Shown: positions 43,154 to 52,935, counted from the stretch's first letter. The stretch: DNA of 64,000 nucleotides from a bacterium ADurb.Bin243 (GCA_002069765.1 MWBZ01000011.1:1-64000); one strand, 5' to 3'. The notes: generated from the sequence alone by a model not told the origin. Program-made: numbers and translations.

Positions 43154-45751
43154 ATGAGCGAATCGGATCCTTTATCTTTTTCAAATTCAAATGTTATAAA
43201 AGAAGGAAGCCACATCCTTCATATCTACGATAATGACGGCGATTATTACGGCGCGGTTATCGGCTTTATTCTTCACGGGCTTAAAAACAATAACAAAATA
43301 ATATATATACTTTCAGAACATTCCAAAAACGATATTTTTCGAAAAGTTAATAAATTCGCCGGCCGGGATTCAAATTTCCCTCATTTTCAGCCTGGAACGA
43401 TAGATTTCATTGATTCAAAAATTATTTTTGACGAAACCAATTTATCCGATCACGAATATTATCATAATTTTTTAACCGGCAAAAACGAAACCGCTAAAAA
43501 AGAAGGATATCAGGGCATATCGGTTATAAACGAAATGTCGTGGATAATGAACTATCCGGATAAAATAAACGATTTTGCTTGCGTGAGAGCGGCGGACAAC
43601 GATTTTTATTCGCAAAATCTCATAAGCGTTCTATGCTGCTTTAACAAAAAACTTATCTGTCCTGAACATATATTGAAATTCATGGATTTACATCCTTTTT
43701 TAATCGTCGATAACGAATTGCATCGTAATGTTTATTATATTCCATATGCTTTCAACTGCGGTGATGCGCTGCTGAATTTCAAGATAAATAAAATTGCCGA
43801 GCATAAAAAAGATCACGGCAGGCTCAAAAAAAGTGAATCGAGACTTAAACTCGCCCTGGAAGCCGCCAACGAGTCAGTATGGGATTGGGACATAAAAAAC
43901 GACAAGCTTTACTGGAACGCCAATTATTATAAAATGCTGGGCTACGAGCCTTTTGAAATAGAATCGTCGTTTCTTAACTGGGAAAGCCTGGTATATCCCG
44001 AAGACGCGCCGGCGGCCAAATCTAAGATCACCGAGCACTTTAACGATCCTTCAAAATTATATGAAATGCAGATGCGCATGAAAAAAAAAGACGGCGGGTT
44101 CGTCTGGATACTTGCGAAAGGCTGCGTAATAGAATACGATAACGATGGAAAGCCGTCTCGAATGATCGGCACGCATGTAGATATAACAAACCAGAAGGAG
44201 CTCGAAAAAAAATACAGCCTGTTATTCAGCAAAATGCTCGACGGCTTCGCGCTGCACGAAGTAATTTGCGATAATAGCGGAAAGGCTGTAGATTATAAAT
44301 TTATCGAAGTAAACCCCGCGTTTGAAAATTTAACCGGGTTGAAGCGCGAAACTATAGTCGGAAAAACGGTTCTTGAAGTAATGCCGGATACGGAGCCTTA
44401 CTGGATCGAAAATTACGGCAAAGTCGCATTAACCGGAGAATCGTTAAGGTTCGAAAATTATTCGGTAGAGTTGGACAAATATTTTGAAGTAGTCGCCTTT
44501 TGCCCTGAATACGGAAAATTCGCCGTTCTTTTTATGGATATAACCGGCCGAAAAAACATAGAAAAAGAGCTCATTAAGTCCAGACAGAAAGCCGAAGAGG
44601 CAAACACCGCCAAAAGCCTGTTCTTAGCCAACATGAGCCATGAGATAAGAACTCCCATGAACGGCATTATAGGCTTTTCAAATCTTCTCGAATCAACGCA
44701 ACTCGACGAACGGCAATCCGAATTTTTAGATTTTATCAAAATATCCGCGAACCATCTGCTTGAAATAATCAACGATATACTCGATTTTTCAAAAATAGAA
44801 GCCGGAAAATTAAAACTTGTATACGGCAAATTTAATATCAGGCAATTGATCGAGAGCACCGTTAATCTTTTGTCCGTCCAGTCCGAACAAAAAAAGCTTA
44901 AAATTTCGGTTCGCATAGATGAAAAAATTAATTACGATCTTATGGGAGACGCCTTAAGAATCAGGCAGATTATAGCCAATTTACTTAGCAATGCTATTAA
45001 ATTCACCGACGAAGGCTTTATTAAGATCGGCGTGGAAGAAATCGAAAAAACGGTTCATAAATCAAAACTCAAGATAAGCGTGAAAGACAGCGGCATAGGG
45101 ATTCCCGAAAATAAAATCGACGATATATTCGAAAGCTTTAATCAGCTCGATAACTCTTTTACCAAAAAGTACGCCGGAACCGGCCTCGGGCTTGCAATAG
45201 TAAAAAGCCTCATTGATTTGATGGGCGGCGAAATTTCCGTAAAAAGCGAACCGGGACACGGCACTTCATTCGATATAATTATTTCTTTCGACATAAGCGG
45301 TTCTTTAGAAACACCTATCCGCGCCGCGGAAGAAAAACAGGCGTTCATTTGCCCGGCTGCCGACATAAAGATTTTACTCGTCGAAGACGACCATATCAGC
45401 CGCGAACTCATTAAAATCCTGCTTAAAAAGAATAAAATAAATAAAATAGACGCAGCTTCAAATGGAAACGATGCAGTTGAATTGCTGGCTAACAATAAAT
45501 ACGATCTGGTTTTAATGGACATACAGATACCTCATATAGACGGTCTGCAAATAATAAAAATGGTCAAGACCGACGGCTCGGGGCATAAAAATTATTTTAC
45601 GCCTATAATAGCCATCACGGCTTACGCGCTAAAAGGCGACCGGGAAAAGTTCATAGAAACCGGCGCTTGCGAATATTTATCAAAGCCGCTGTCGGAAAAA
45701 GATTTTTTTTCCACTATAGATAAATTTTTACTTCCAGTAAACAATAAGTAG
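43154..45751 (+). CDS. MEDS-PAS-PAS hybrid histidine kinase
   Basis: An 865-residue soluble hybrid kinase. The first about 205 residues look like a MEDS domain (GSHILHIYDNDGDYYGAVIGF in parts), a sensor named from methanogen/methylotroph regulators such as DcmR. PAS (about 228-350) and PAS (about 355-460) domains follow, then HisKA with H496 in MSHEIRTPMNGI, ATPase (NLLSNAIKF, DSGIGIPENK, GTGLGLAIVKSL) and a C-terminal receiver with D789 in LMDIQIPHIDG. AAGGGG precedes the ATG. It is followed by the haem-type kinase in the same direction, with a gap of only about 30 bases. Confidence 0.9.
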   Translation: MSESDPLSFSNSNVIKEGSHILHIYDNDGDYYGAVIGFILHGLKNNNKIIYILSEHSKNDIFRKVNKFAGRDSNFPHFQPGTIDFIDSKIIFDETNLSDHEYYHNFLTGKNETAKKEGYQGISVINEMSWIMNYPDKINDFACVRAADNDFYSQNLISVLCCFNKKLICPEHILKFMDLHPFLIVDNELHRNVYYIPYAFNCGDALLNFKINKIAEHKKDHGRLKKSESRLKLALEAANESVWDWDIKNDKLYWNANYYKMLGYEPFEIESSFLNWESLVYPEDAPAAKSKITEHFNDPSKLYEMQMRMKKKDGGFVWILAKGCVIEYDNDGKPSRMIGTHVDITNQKELEKKYSLLFSKMLDGFALHEVICDNSGKAVDYKFIEVNPAFENLTGLKRETIVGKTVLEVMPDTEPYWIENYGKVALTGESLRFENYSVELDKYFEVVAFCPEYGKFAVLFMDITGRKNIEKELIKSRQKAEEANTAKSLFLANMSHEIRTPMNGIIGFSNLLESTQLDERQSEFLDFIKISANHLLEIINDILDFSKIEAGKLKLVYGKFNIRQLIESTVNLLSVQSEQKKLKISVRIDEKINYDLMGDALRIRQIIANLLSNAIKFTDEGFIKIGVEEIEKTVHKSKLKISVKDSGIGIPENKIDDIFESFNQLDNSFTKKYAGTGLGLAIVKSLIDLMGGEISVKSEPGHGTSFDIIISFDISGSLETPIRAAEEKQAFICPAADIKILLVEDDHISRELIKILLKKNKINKIDAASNGNDAVELLANNKYDLVLMDIQIPHIDGLQIIKMVKTDGSGHKNYFTPIIAITAYALKGDREKFIETGACEYLSKPLSEKDFFSTIDKFLLPVNNK

Positions 45752-45784
45752 TAAAACAACGCATTAAAAATTTTGGTGAAAACG

Positions 45785-47857
45785 ATGAAACTTCAAAATA
45801 AAATTATAATATATCTTTCTACCGTGCTGCTGATTATAGGCGCCGCCAGTTATTTTTATCTTTCAAGAATCAACGACGCGCAGATGGAAGCGTTTTGCCT
45901 TGCATCGGCGCGAAGCGTTTTTAATAACCAGGTAATAACGAGGCAGTGGGTTACAAAGCACGGCGGAATTTACGTAGAAAAAAAAGAAGGCGTCTTTCCA
46001 AGCAAGTTTTTAGAGTCTATTCCGGGGCTCAAAGTCAATTTAAAAGACGCCGAAGGCAAAGAATACACTTTAAGAAACCCCGCGTTCATGACTCGCGAAA
46101 TCGGCGAATTGACATGGAAAAACGAACACGGCATAAAATTTAAAATAACGAGCCTTAAAAACGTAAACCCGCTTAACGCGCCTGACACTTTTGAGGCGGC
46201 GGCCCTCAAAAAATTCGGCGAAGGCGTTAAAGAATTGTGGACATATTCCGAAAAATTTCATGAAAACAAAGATTACTTCAGATATATCGCGCCTTTTTAC
46301 ATAGAGGAATCCTGCTTAAAATGCCATGCGGCGCACGGCTATAAAGTGGGCGATATCGGCGGCGGCATCAGCGTGAGCGTACCGCTTTCCAGCATAAAAG
46401 CTTCCCACGAAACCCTCGCCCGCAGCATAACTTATTTCTGGGCGCTGCTGATAGCCGTGCCTATATTTTTAACCGTTTTTATAATTAAAAGAAGCGTTAT
46501 AATACCGCTCCAGCAGGTTAAAATAAAAAGCGAAAAGATCAAACAGGAAAATTACGACGAAAATATAATAATAAAAACCGGCGACGAACTCGAAGAAGTT
46601 TCTTCGGCGCTCGAAAATATGAAAAATTCACTGCGCGATCAAAACGCCGTGCTGGAGAAAAAAGTTGGTGAGCGCACCGCCGCGCTCGAAAAAGCGAGCC
46701 AGGCGAAATCGGATTTTCTGGCCAATATGAGCCATGAGCTGAGAACGCCTATGAACGGAATCATAGGCTTCACCGACCTGCTTCTTCTCGACGATAAAAT
46801 AGAAGGCGAACATCGCGAGCTTCTCGAGCTCGTCAAAAAATCAGGGCACAGCCTTTTACGAATAATCAACAATATACTCGATATTTCAAAAATAGAGGCA
46901 GGAAAAATAGTCATTTCAAACGATGAGTTCAGCCTTTATAATCTTTACGCCAAGCTGATAAGCATTTTTAATATCAGGGCATGCAGCAAAAATTTGAAAT
47001 TATATTATAACGTGCAGAAGGGCGTTCCGGAAAAAGTCATCGGCGACGAAGCCAAGCTCGAGCAGATTATGACTAATTTGATAGACAACGCCATAAAATT
47101 CACCGAAAAAGGGATTATTGAAATAGGGATTAATTTACTGGAAGACGGACCGGAAACGGTAAAGCTCGAGTTCATAGTAAAAGACACCGGCATCGGAATT
47201 CCGGATTCTAAAAAAGAAGCCGTATTCAATAAATTCGAGCAGGGCGAATATTTTTTAACTAAAAAATACGCCGGAACGGGTCTCGGCCTTTCAATATCCA
47301 AGCAGTTAATAGAATCGCTCGGCGGCGGCATCAGGGTTGAAAGCGCGGAAGGCCTCGGATCGCGTTTTATTTTTGAACTCAGCTTTAAAAAATCGTCGGA
47401 AATTTGCGAATCGCAGGGAATGGATTCGTGTATAATAGTGGAATCGCCTGCATATAAAGACAAACATACGTTTTCAAAAAATTTCAGGGCGCTGCTCGTC
47501 GAGGATAACGAAATGAACCAGCAGCATATAAAAAAGCTTCTCGAAAGAAAAAATTTTCTGGTGGATATAGCTGAAAACGGCGCCAGAGCGGTTGATCTTT
47601 ATAAAAACAAGCTGTACGACGTAGTGCTTATGGATATCCAGATGCCGGTAATGGACGGCCTTGACGCCACCAAAGCCATAAGAACCGTAGAAAAAGAAAC
47701 CGGACGCTACACTCACATCATAGGCGTAACGGCTTTCGCCATGAGAGGCGACCATGAAAAAGCACTTGAAAGCGGAATGGACGATTATATCCAGAAGCCG
47801 GTGAGAGTGGAAGAATTTTACGAACGCTTAAATAACGCGTTAAATAAAAAAAACTGA
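45785..47857 (+). CDS. Membrane hybrid kinase with haem-c Tll0287/DUF3365-like sensor
   Basis: A 690-residue kinase. A transmembrane helix (about 8-26) leads into a periplasmic sensor of about 185 residues that ends with [21 protein letters not shown], holding a c-type haem motif CxxCH at 177-181 as in the Tll0287/DUF3365 domain. A second helix (about 210-232), a HAMP-like linker, a coiled coil, HisKA with H317 in [12 protein letters not shown], ATPase ([31 protein letters not shown]) and a receiver with D617 in [11 protein letters not shown] follow. It would sense redox state or a small ligand at the haem. TTG 45773 is possible as a start. Confidence 0.9.
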   Translation: MKLQNKIIIYLSTVLLIIGAASYFYLSRINDAQMEAFCLASARSVFNNQVITRQWVTKHGGIYVEKKEGVFPSKFLESIPGLKVNLKDAEGKEYTLRNPAFMTREIGELTWKNEHGIKFKITSLKNVNPLNAPDTFEAAALKKFGEGVKELWTYSEKFHENKDYFRYIAPFYIEESCLKCHAAHGYKVGDIGGGISVSVPLSSIKASHETLARSITYFWALLIAVPIFLTVFIIKRSVIIPLQQVKIKSEKIKQENYDENIIIKTGDELEEVSSALENMKNSLRDQNAVLEKKVGERTAALEKASQAKSDFLANMSHELRTPMNGIIGFTDLLLLDDKIEGEHRELLELVKKSGHSLLRIINNILDISKIEAGKIVISNDEFSLYNLYAKLISIFNIRACSKNLKLYYNVQKGVPEKVIGDEAKLEQIMTNLIDNAIKFTEKGIIEIGINLLEDGPETVKLEFIVKDTGIGIPDSKKEAVFNKFEQGEYFLTKKYAGTGLGLSISKQLIESLGGGIRVESAEGLGSRFIFELSFKKSSEICESQGMDSCIIVESPAYKDKHTFSKNFRALLVEDNEMNQQHIKKLLERKNFLVDIAENGARAVDLYKNKLYDVVLMDIQMPVMDGLDATKAIRTVEKETGRYTHIIGVTAFAMRGDHEKALESGMDDYIQKPVRVEEFYERLNNALNKKN

Positions 47858-47888
47858 CCGCTCGCCAAAATACGAAAAGGCGTCTTCT

Positions 47889-48302
47889 TTATTTTTGAAA
47901 GATATGCAGGGGAAGCCTTTCGATTATAGCCTGAAAAACTTTTTCCGCGGTAACTATAACCGTTTTAGCCTCTTCTACATCGGTTTTAAAAGTAGTGTTC
48001 CTCGGATGCGGACGCATCGCGGAAACCTGATCGCATATTGCGCTTAAATCAGGGTCGGATTCTTTAACGTAATCGCAAAGCTTTTTAAATCCGTCATTTT
48101 TATCAAATTTAAAGCCTTTGAATATCAAAAACGCCATAAACGACTTTTCTATCGAAGTCTGACAATGAAAAATTGCGTCTTCGAGAAGCGGCGACGGCGA
48201 AAAAAAATTTATGCCCGCAGCGCGAAGCTCTATAGTGGCCGAAGATAAAAGTTTTTTTATCTCGCGCATCTGTTCCGGCGTTAATTTAAACGATTCTTCC
48301 AT
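47889..48302 (-). CDS. HEPN-domain protein
   Basis: A 137-residue helical protein of the HEPN superfamily: the core FHCQTSIEKSFMAFLIFKGF, followed by a second long helix pair, matches the nucleotide-binding/RNase helical bundle. The catalytic R-x4-6-H pair of HEPN ribonucleases is not obvious (RPHPRN is present instead), so it may be a non-catalytic binding module. No MNT nucleotidyltransferase partner is adjacent. GAAGG lies seven bases before the ATG. It is convergent with the haem kinase and divergent from the CDF gene. Confidence 0.78.
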   Translation of the reverse strand: MEESFKLTPEQMREIKKLLSSATIELRAAGINFFSPSPLLEDAIFHCQTSIEKSFMAFLIFKGFKFDKNDGFKKLCDYVKESDPDLSAICDQVSAMRPHPRNTTFKTDVEEAKTVIVTAEKVFQAIIERLPLHIFQK

Positions 48303-48373
48303 AATAAAACCTTCATATTTTTTACTTCATTTTACTTTAATTCTTATAAATTTTCAATAAAAATTTTATTATC

Positions 48374-48402
48374 TTTACAAATTCAAGCTTCGCTGGTATA
48401 AT
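48374..48402 (+). promoter_or_regulatory. Promoter giving a leaderless CDF transcript
   Basis: TTTACA (48374-48379), 17 bases and TATAAT (48397-48402). Seven bases then lead straight to ATG 48410, so transcription should start at the start codon. Confidence 0.65.
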
Positions 48403-48409
48403 TACCGGC

Positions 48410-49843
48410 ATGAACAATCTGGAAAACAGCAACGACATAATGAACCGCGAAAAAAATCAGGTGGCGCTCACTTCGGTTATAGCCGCCGTTTTTTTAACCG
48501 TGATGAAGCTGATAGTAGGCTATATGACCGGCTCTCTCGGCATAATTTCAGAAGCGCTGCATTCTGGCCTCGACTTCGTGGCCGCATTTATAACATGGAT
48601 AGCCGTCAAATTGAGCTCGAAGCCGCCCGATAAAAAATTCAATTACGGGCGCGGCAAGATAGAGAGTTTTTCGGCCCTTATAGAAACCCTGCTGCTGCTT
48701 GTTACATGCTTCTGGATAATACACGAAGCGGTGGACAGGCTCAAGGGCGAAGGCGGCGCGGTCGAAGTTACCGTATCGGCTTTCGTGATAATGATAATTT
48801 CAATAATAGTGGATTATTCCAGATCGTCGGCGCTTTATAAAATAGCGAAAAAATATAACTCGCAGGCTTTAATGGCGGATGCGCTCCATTTTTCGTCCGA
48901 CATACTGAGCTCCGCCGTTGTAATCGTCGGCCTTATATTCGTAAAAATAGGATACCCTTACGGCGATCCCATCGCGGCCCTCGGCGTGGCGTTGCTGGTA
49001 ATTTTCGCCAGCTACAGGCTCGGCATGGAAACCATTAACTGCCTCATGGACAGGGCGCCGGAGGGCCTCGACGAAAAAATAGAAAGCGCCATAATGTCCG
49101 ATAATAATATCGATAAAATAACCAGATTAAGGATCCGTGCGGCCGGCTCCGAAATATTCGTAGACGCTAATATAGACGTGTCCAGCAGTCTTTCTCTTGA
49201 ACGCGCTCATGAAATAGCCGCCCTGGCCGAAGAAAACGTTAAAAAAGCGGTGGCGGGCGCCGCCGACGTGGTAATACATCCGGACCCGACTCATATCGAC
49301 GGCGATCCCTTGAGCAATAAAATCATCGGCATAGCCAATAAATTTCAGCTGATAAAAGAAACCCACAATATCGCGCTTTTGAAATTTGACGGAGGCAAAA
49401 TGGCGGCCGAACTGCACGTTACCGTATCGCCGGAACTTTCGCTCATTGAAGCTCACAATGAAATAAGCGCTTTCGAAGAGCAGCTGATCAGCAGCATACC
49501 GGAAATCAACTTCGTAAATACGCATATAGACGTGACTGCGCCCGAATTGCTAAATTGCGTGGAAGCCGGAAATAAAAATAAAAATTTGACCGGTAAAATA
49601 AAGGAAATAGTAGATTCCATGCCCGGTTCAACGGCAAAATGCATCGATGTGAATATAAGGATGATCGGTAAAAAATTATACGCTTCGGTCCGCTGCACCA
49701 CAAAACCCGATATAGACATGGCGCGCGCCCACGAAATAAGCGACGAAATAGAGCACCGCATACATAATCAGATAAAAGAAATAAAATACGTGCTGGTTCA
49801 TATAGAGCCTAACCCTGATTTGATGCCGGAAACGTCCCGCTGA
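48410..49843 (+). CDS. CDF cation efflux transporter with three tandem cytoplasmic domains
   Basis: A cation diffusion facilitator that exports divalent metal (Zn, Mn, Fe or Cd) in exchange for protons. Six membrane helices occupy about 15-210, with the metal-site motifs HSGLD (TM2) and HFSSD (TM5). CDF proteins usually carry one ferredoxin-like cytoplasmic domain of about 90 residues. Here residues 215-477 hold three related copies, each with AHE(I)xxxxE and ending in a V-x-x-H or similar strand (near VVIHPDPT, VNTHIDVT and VLVHIEPNP). No ribosome site precedes the ATG, and the promoter implies a leaderless mRNA. The last 46 bases overlap the opposing radical-SAM gene. Confidence 0.9.
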   Translation: MNNLENSNDIMNREKNQVALTSVIAAVFLTVMKLIVGYMTGSLGIISEALHSGLDFVAAFITWIAVKLSSKPPDKKFNYGRGKIESFSALIETLLLLVTCFWIIHEAVDRLKGEGGAVEVTVSAFVIMIISIIVDYSRSSALYKIAKKYNSQALMADALHFSSDILSSAVVIVGLIFVKIGYPYGDPIAALGVALLVIFASYRLGMETINCLMDRAPEGLDEKIESAIMSDNNIDKITRLRIRAAGSEIFVDANIDVSSSLSLERAHEIAALAEENVKKAVAGAADVVIHPDPTHIDGDPLSNKIIGIANKFQLIKETHNIALLKFDGGKMAAELHVTVSPELSLIEAHNEISAFEEQLISSIPEINFVNTHIDVTAPELLNCVEAGNKNKNLTGKIKEIVDSMPGSTAKCIDVNIRMIGKKLYASVRCTTKPDIDMARAHEISDEIEHRIHNQIKEIKYVLVHIEPNPDLMPETSR

Positions 49844-50424
49844 TCGGGAATGCCTATCACATAAATCTTTCCGCCGCACGAAGCCACCTGAAGGGCCCTG
49901 CCGGCCCCCGCCGCGGCATCCGCCATATAAGAAATATATTTTTCGCGCAATTGCTTTTTTTCGGATAAAATTATCATATTTTGATTATTTGAACCGCGCC
50001 ATTTTTCATTTGAATATGCGCCTTCCATAAAAGGCGAATCGACGAGCGCGTCTATTTTATCCAGCGCTAATGAATGATTTTTTCTTAAGATATCATAAGT
50101 ATATCCGCTATAGACCATTATATCTTCTATTCCGCCCTTCTTTAATAGTATAAGAAGTTCGTTAAACGCCGCGGGCTGATCGAAAGGTTCGCCGCCGGAA
50201 ACGGTCAGCCGGCCCGAGCCGAAGCTCAATATTTTATCCGCGGCTTCTTTTACCTTCATTTTATATTCGCCTGAAAATTCCCATGTATAAGAGGCCACGC
50301 AGCCGGGACACCTTATAGTGCATCCCTGCGTCCACAGGCCGGCCCTCTCGCCGGGGCCGAGAACGTTGATCGGATAATATATTAAATTGACGTAAATGAA
50401 TGTTTTTGAAAGGGACGGTTTCAT
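49798..50424 (-). CDS. Radical SAM activating enzyme, NrdG-like
   Basis: A 208-residue radical-SAM protein with WTQGCTIRCPGC (C35, C39, C42) and the SAM-binding SGGEPFDQ. The small size and GPGERAGLWTQGC fit the NrdG / 4Fe-4S activase group that installs a glycyl radical. No NrdD or other glycyl-radical enzyme is in the window, so its target is unknown. The ATG follows the stop of the lipoprotein gene by eight bases, without a ribosome site, suggesting coupling. Its 3' end overlaps the CDF gene tail-to-tail by 46 bases. Confidence 0.85.
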   Translation of the reverse strand: MKPSLSKTFIYVNLIYYPINVLGPGERAGLWTQGCTIRCPGCVASYTWEFSGEYKMKVKEAADKILSFGSGRLTVSGGEPFDQPAAFNELLILLKKGGIEDIMVYSGYTYDILRKNHSLALDKIDALVDSPFMEGAYSNEKWRGSNNQNMIILSEKKQLREKYISYMADAAAGAGRALQVASCGGKIYVIGIPDQRDVSGIKSGLGSI

Positions 50425-50432
50425 TGCGGCGC

Positions 50433-50963
50433 TTACTTTACAAGCTCGTTATTAGCGAGCGGGACAGGTTTAAAGGTGAATCGGGAAGTGAATCTTTCGG
50501 GCATTTCAATATTTCCGGCGCTTTTCGCGCCTTCGAGCAATACGACCCTGTAATCATCTGAAATAAGCTGTTTTACGGGTATGTAATCGAAATATTCCTT
50601 ATCTGTATTCAAAATAGTTCCCCATATGAATTTTCCGTAAAAAGGATAATCCCTGGAGTTATAAATCCTGAATTTTTCTTCGACGCTCGCCCGGTCCATT
50701 TTTTCGTTAAAAATTACCGTTATTTTGCATTCAGGGCCTATATATTTTTCTTTCGGCGTTATTTCCACCACGGCCGGAACCGCCATTCCTCTTTTTTCGA
50801 GCGTTACGGGATAGCCGTTGATATTCTGCGGATCGTAGTCGGCGTTTTCGCCCGAATGGATCACGTCTTGAATACAACCGCTGGAAGCGCTTATCAAAAA
50901 GAAAAGCGCGGCTATTAAAAATATTTTTTTTGAGCGTGTGTCGAATTTATTGATTGACTGCAT
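50433..50963 (-). CDS. Probable lipoprotein with bacterial Ig-like (SbsA/Big_5) domain
   Basis: A 176-residue exported protein. A basic N-terminus and hydrophobic stretch end in ISASSGC, a weak lipobox with Cys as the likely modified residue. Residues about 60-150 form a bacterial Ig-like domain of the SbsA/Big_5 type (AVVEITPKEKYIG, then ITVIFNEKMDRASVEEKFRI), usually found in surface proteins. ATG 50963 is preferred over TTG 50987. Either start overlaps the end of the upstream gene, indicating coupling. Function is unknown. Confidence 0.75.
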   Translation of the reverse strand: MQSINKFDTRSKKIFLIAALFFLISASSGCIQDVIHSGENADYDPQNINGYPVTLEKRGMAVPAVVEITPKEKYIGPECKITVIFNEKMDRASVEEKFRIYNSRDYPFYGKFIWGTILNTDKEYFDYIPVKQLISDDYRVVLLEGAKSAGNIEMPERFTSRFTFKPVPLANNELVK

Positions 50964-52638
50964 TTTCCGTATGAACTTCCCTGGCAAGGCTTATTAAGCC
51001 GTCCGCCTGCGAAGACTGAAAAGCGTATGAGTTTTGCATTTCGCCCGAGTCCATCGACTCGTTCGAATCGAACGCAGCGGCCGAATAGCTTTCCATTTCG
51101 GCTATCGCTTTCGAGCAGAGCGAAATGACTTCGGTGTTTTTTTCGAACAGCTCGTGAGACATCAAAGTCTTTTTCAGCTCTTCGAAACGTTCTGTTTCGC
51201 GCTGGTTAAAACATCTCTGGGCGAGCATTTTAAGCGCCGTAATGGCGCAGCACCTTACATAAACCGTTTCGTGGTTCATGGCGTCTATTATCTCGGGCGC
51301 GCATTCTTCGTATCTGGCGAATTTTGCCACGTTAACGAGTTTTATTCCTTTTACGTAATCGTTCGAGCCGCTGCGGCCGGAATCGCTATCCGCCGGAGCT
51401 TTGGTTTTAATATTGGCCACGTTTTTCGCCAGCTGTTTGAAGCTGGTTTTACTTTCGGGCGCTCCCGGCTTGAAAATTTCGTCTATGGTCATAAAGCTGA
51501 ATTTCTGAATATCGGCGCCGGACGGTTGGTCTTTAGAGTTTTTAATGACGGCGGGCGTTTTAACGGCCTGCATAACCGGGCCGGCGGCCGGCGAGCCTTT
51601 TAAAATATTGGAACTTCCCGCGAATTCTCCGTTAAGTTTGGAGTTTATATATAACATGGCTTCCACTATTACCGGATCGTCATATTGAGCCAGCGCGCAT
51701 GATATGGCAAAAAGCCTGTCGCGGTCGTCGGTCTGGTAAGCTTCTATAACCAGTTTATGAGGCTGTTCGAAAAATACCGACCGGTCCACGCCTAAATCCA
51801 TGCCGGCGTTATCCTGCAAGTACGCTTCGCCGGCCGGCGCGCCTGTTAAATAAGAGCCGGGATTATATTCCGCCTGGGAGTCCACTTTCTGAACGCTTTT
51901 GATATATTCGCTGTTTTCGATAATGTTGACCATCTCCTCGGTAATAAAATGCTTGTTGGTGCGCATTATAAACCCGTTAACCGCGCTCTGGACCTTCAAA
52001 CTTTCATGTGATAAAAGCGGGGTGAGTATCATTAAAAGCCTGTCGTCTTCGCGGAAATCTTCCAGCTGCTCTATAAGGCGGCAAATTTCATCTTCAGAAT
52101 GCGCATGAACGAATTTTTCGTAAATTTTAGCGAAATCGTCGTATGCGAAAGTATCTATAAGCAATTGAAGCGTTTTTCCGTCTATTTCATAGCGGGCCTG
52201 ATCGTCCGCCGAAGTGTCTTCTTCGCTAATCCGATAATTTGAATCGCCCGTATCAGGAAAAGTTTCTCCGGTCGAAGCCGATGCGTTAAATTCTTCTTCG
52301 TAAACCGCCGCGCAAGTTTTAACGGGCTCGGTAAAATCAGGAATGTTTGACGCGCTGCGCTGCGTTTCCGGCGCTTCGCCGCCCGCGGCTTTAAGGTTCG
52401 CCGCCCCTTCGGCCTGCGCTTTTTTTATCTTACGGCCGATTTCATACTGAGCGTTATAAACCGGATCGGTAAGCTTTTCGAGCAGGTTATGCTTGCGCCT
52501 GAATTTAAGGCTTTTTTCCTTTACAGGCTTATCCTGCTGAGTTTTGCCTTTACGCAGCCCTAAAAAATAAACCAGGGCCACGGCGCCCATAATAAACGAA
52601 TATGTAAACAATAAAAATAAAGTTACGCTATTATCCAT
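50947..52638 (-). CDS. Membrane-anchored HEAT-like repeat protein
   Basis: A 563-residue protein with an N-terminal transmembrane anchor (about 6-28), a basic stretch (KEKSLKFRRKHNLLEKL) and a disordered region to about 135. The rest is mostly helical repeats with HEAT character (for example LLMILTPLLSHESLKVQSAVNGFI and EIIDAMNHETVYVRCCAITALKML, shown in parts), interrupted by low-complexity linkers. It likely serves as a cytoplasmic scaffold at the membrane. The window has a second HEAT protein (the PilT fusion); whether the two interact is not known. A clear promoter was not found upstream. Confidence 0.7.
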   Translation of the reverse strand: MDNSVTLFLLFTYSFIMGAVALVYFLGLRKGKTQQDKPVKEKSLKFRRKHNLLEKLTDPVYNAQYEIGRKIKKAQAEGAANLKAAGGEAPETQRSASNIPDFTEPVKTCAAVYEEEFNASASTGETFPDTGDSNYRISEEDTSADDQARYEIDGKTLQLLIDTFAYDDFAKIYEKFVHAHSEDEICRLIEQLEDFREDDRLLMILTPLLSHESLKVQSAVNGFIMRTNKHFITEEMVNIIENSEYIKSVQKVDSQAEYNPGSYLTGAPAGEAYLQDNAGMDLGVDRSVFFEQPHKLVIEAYQTDDRDRLFAISCALAQYDDPVIVEAMLYINSKLNGEFAGSSNILKGSPAAGPVMQAVKTPAVIKNSKDQPSGADIQKFSFMTIDEIFKPGAPESKTSFKQLAKNVANIKTKAPADSDSGRSGSNDYVKGIKLVNVAKFARYEECAPEIIDAMNHETVYVRCCAITALKMLAQRCFNQRETERFEELKKTLMSHELFEKNTEVISLCSKAIAEMESYSAAAFDSNESMDSGEMQNSYAFQSSQADGLISLAREVHTENAVNQ

Positions 52639-52738
52639 ATATGCAATTTATCGTCAATTTAATGATTAATTTTATAATCGTTAAAAAGTTATTTTAAAAA
52701 TAGCATTATAAAATATTTTAAAAAAATAAAAAAAGATG

Positions 52739-52767
52739 TTGACTTTATTTTAGAATTATGATACAAT
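52739..52767 (+). promoter_or_regulatory. Promoter of the tRNA operon
   Basis: TTGACT (52739-52744), 17 bases and TACAAT (52762-52767), about 46 bases before tRNA-Ile. Confidence 0.65.
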
Positions 52768-52819
52768 TGCATTACTTCAATTTAAGCCATGTTTGGGGTT
52801 TGACAAATATAACACATAC

Positions 52820-52893
<74 letters not shown>

Positions 52894-52935
52894 CTGATAA
52901 TCACTTATAGGCATGTGTTTAAAGAAAGATTTTAT

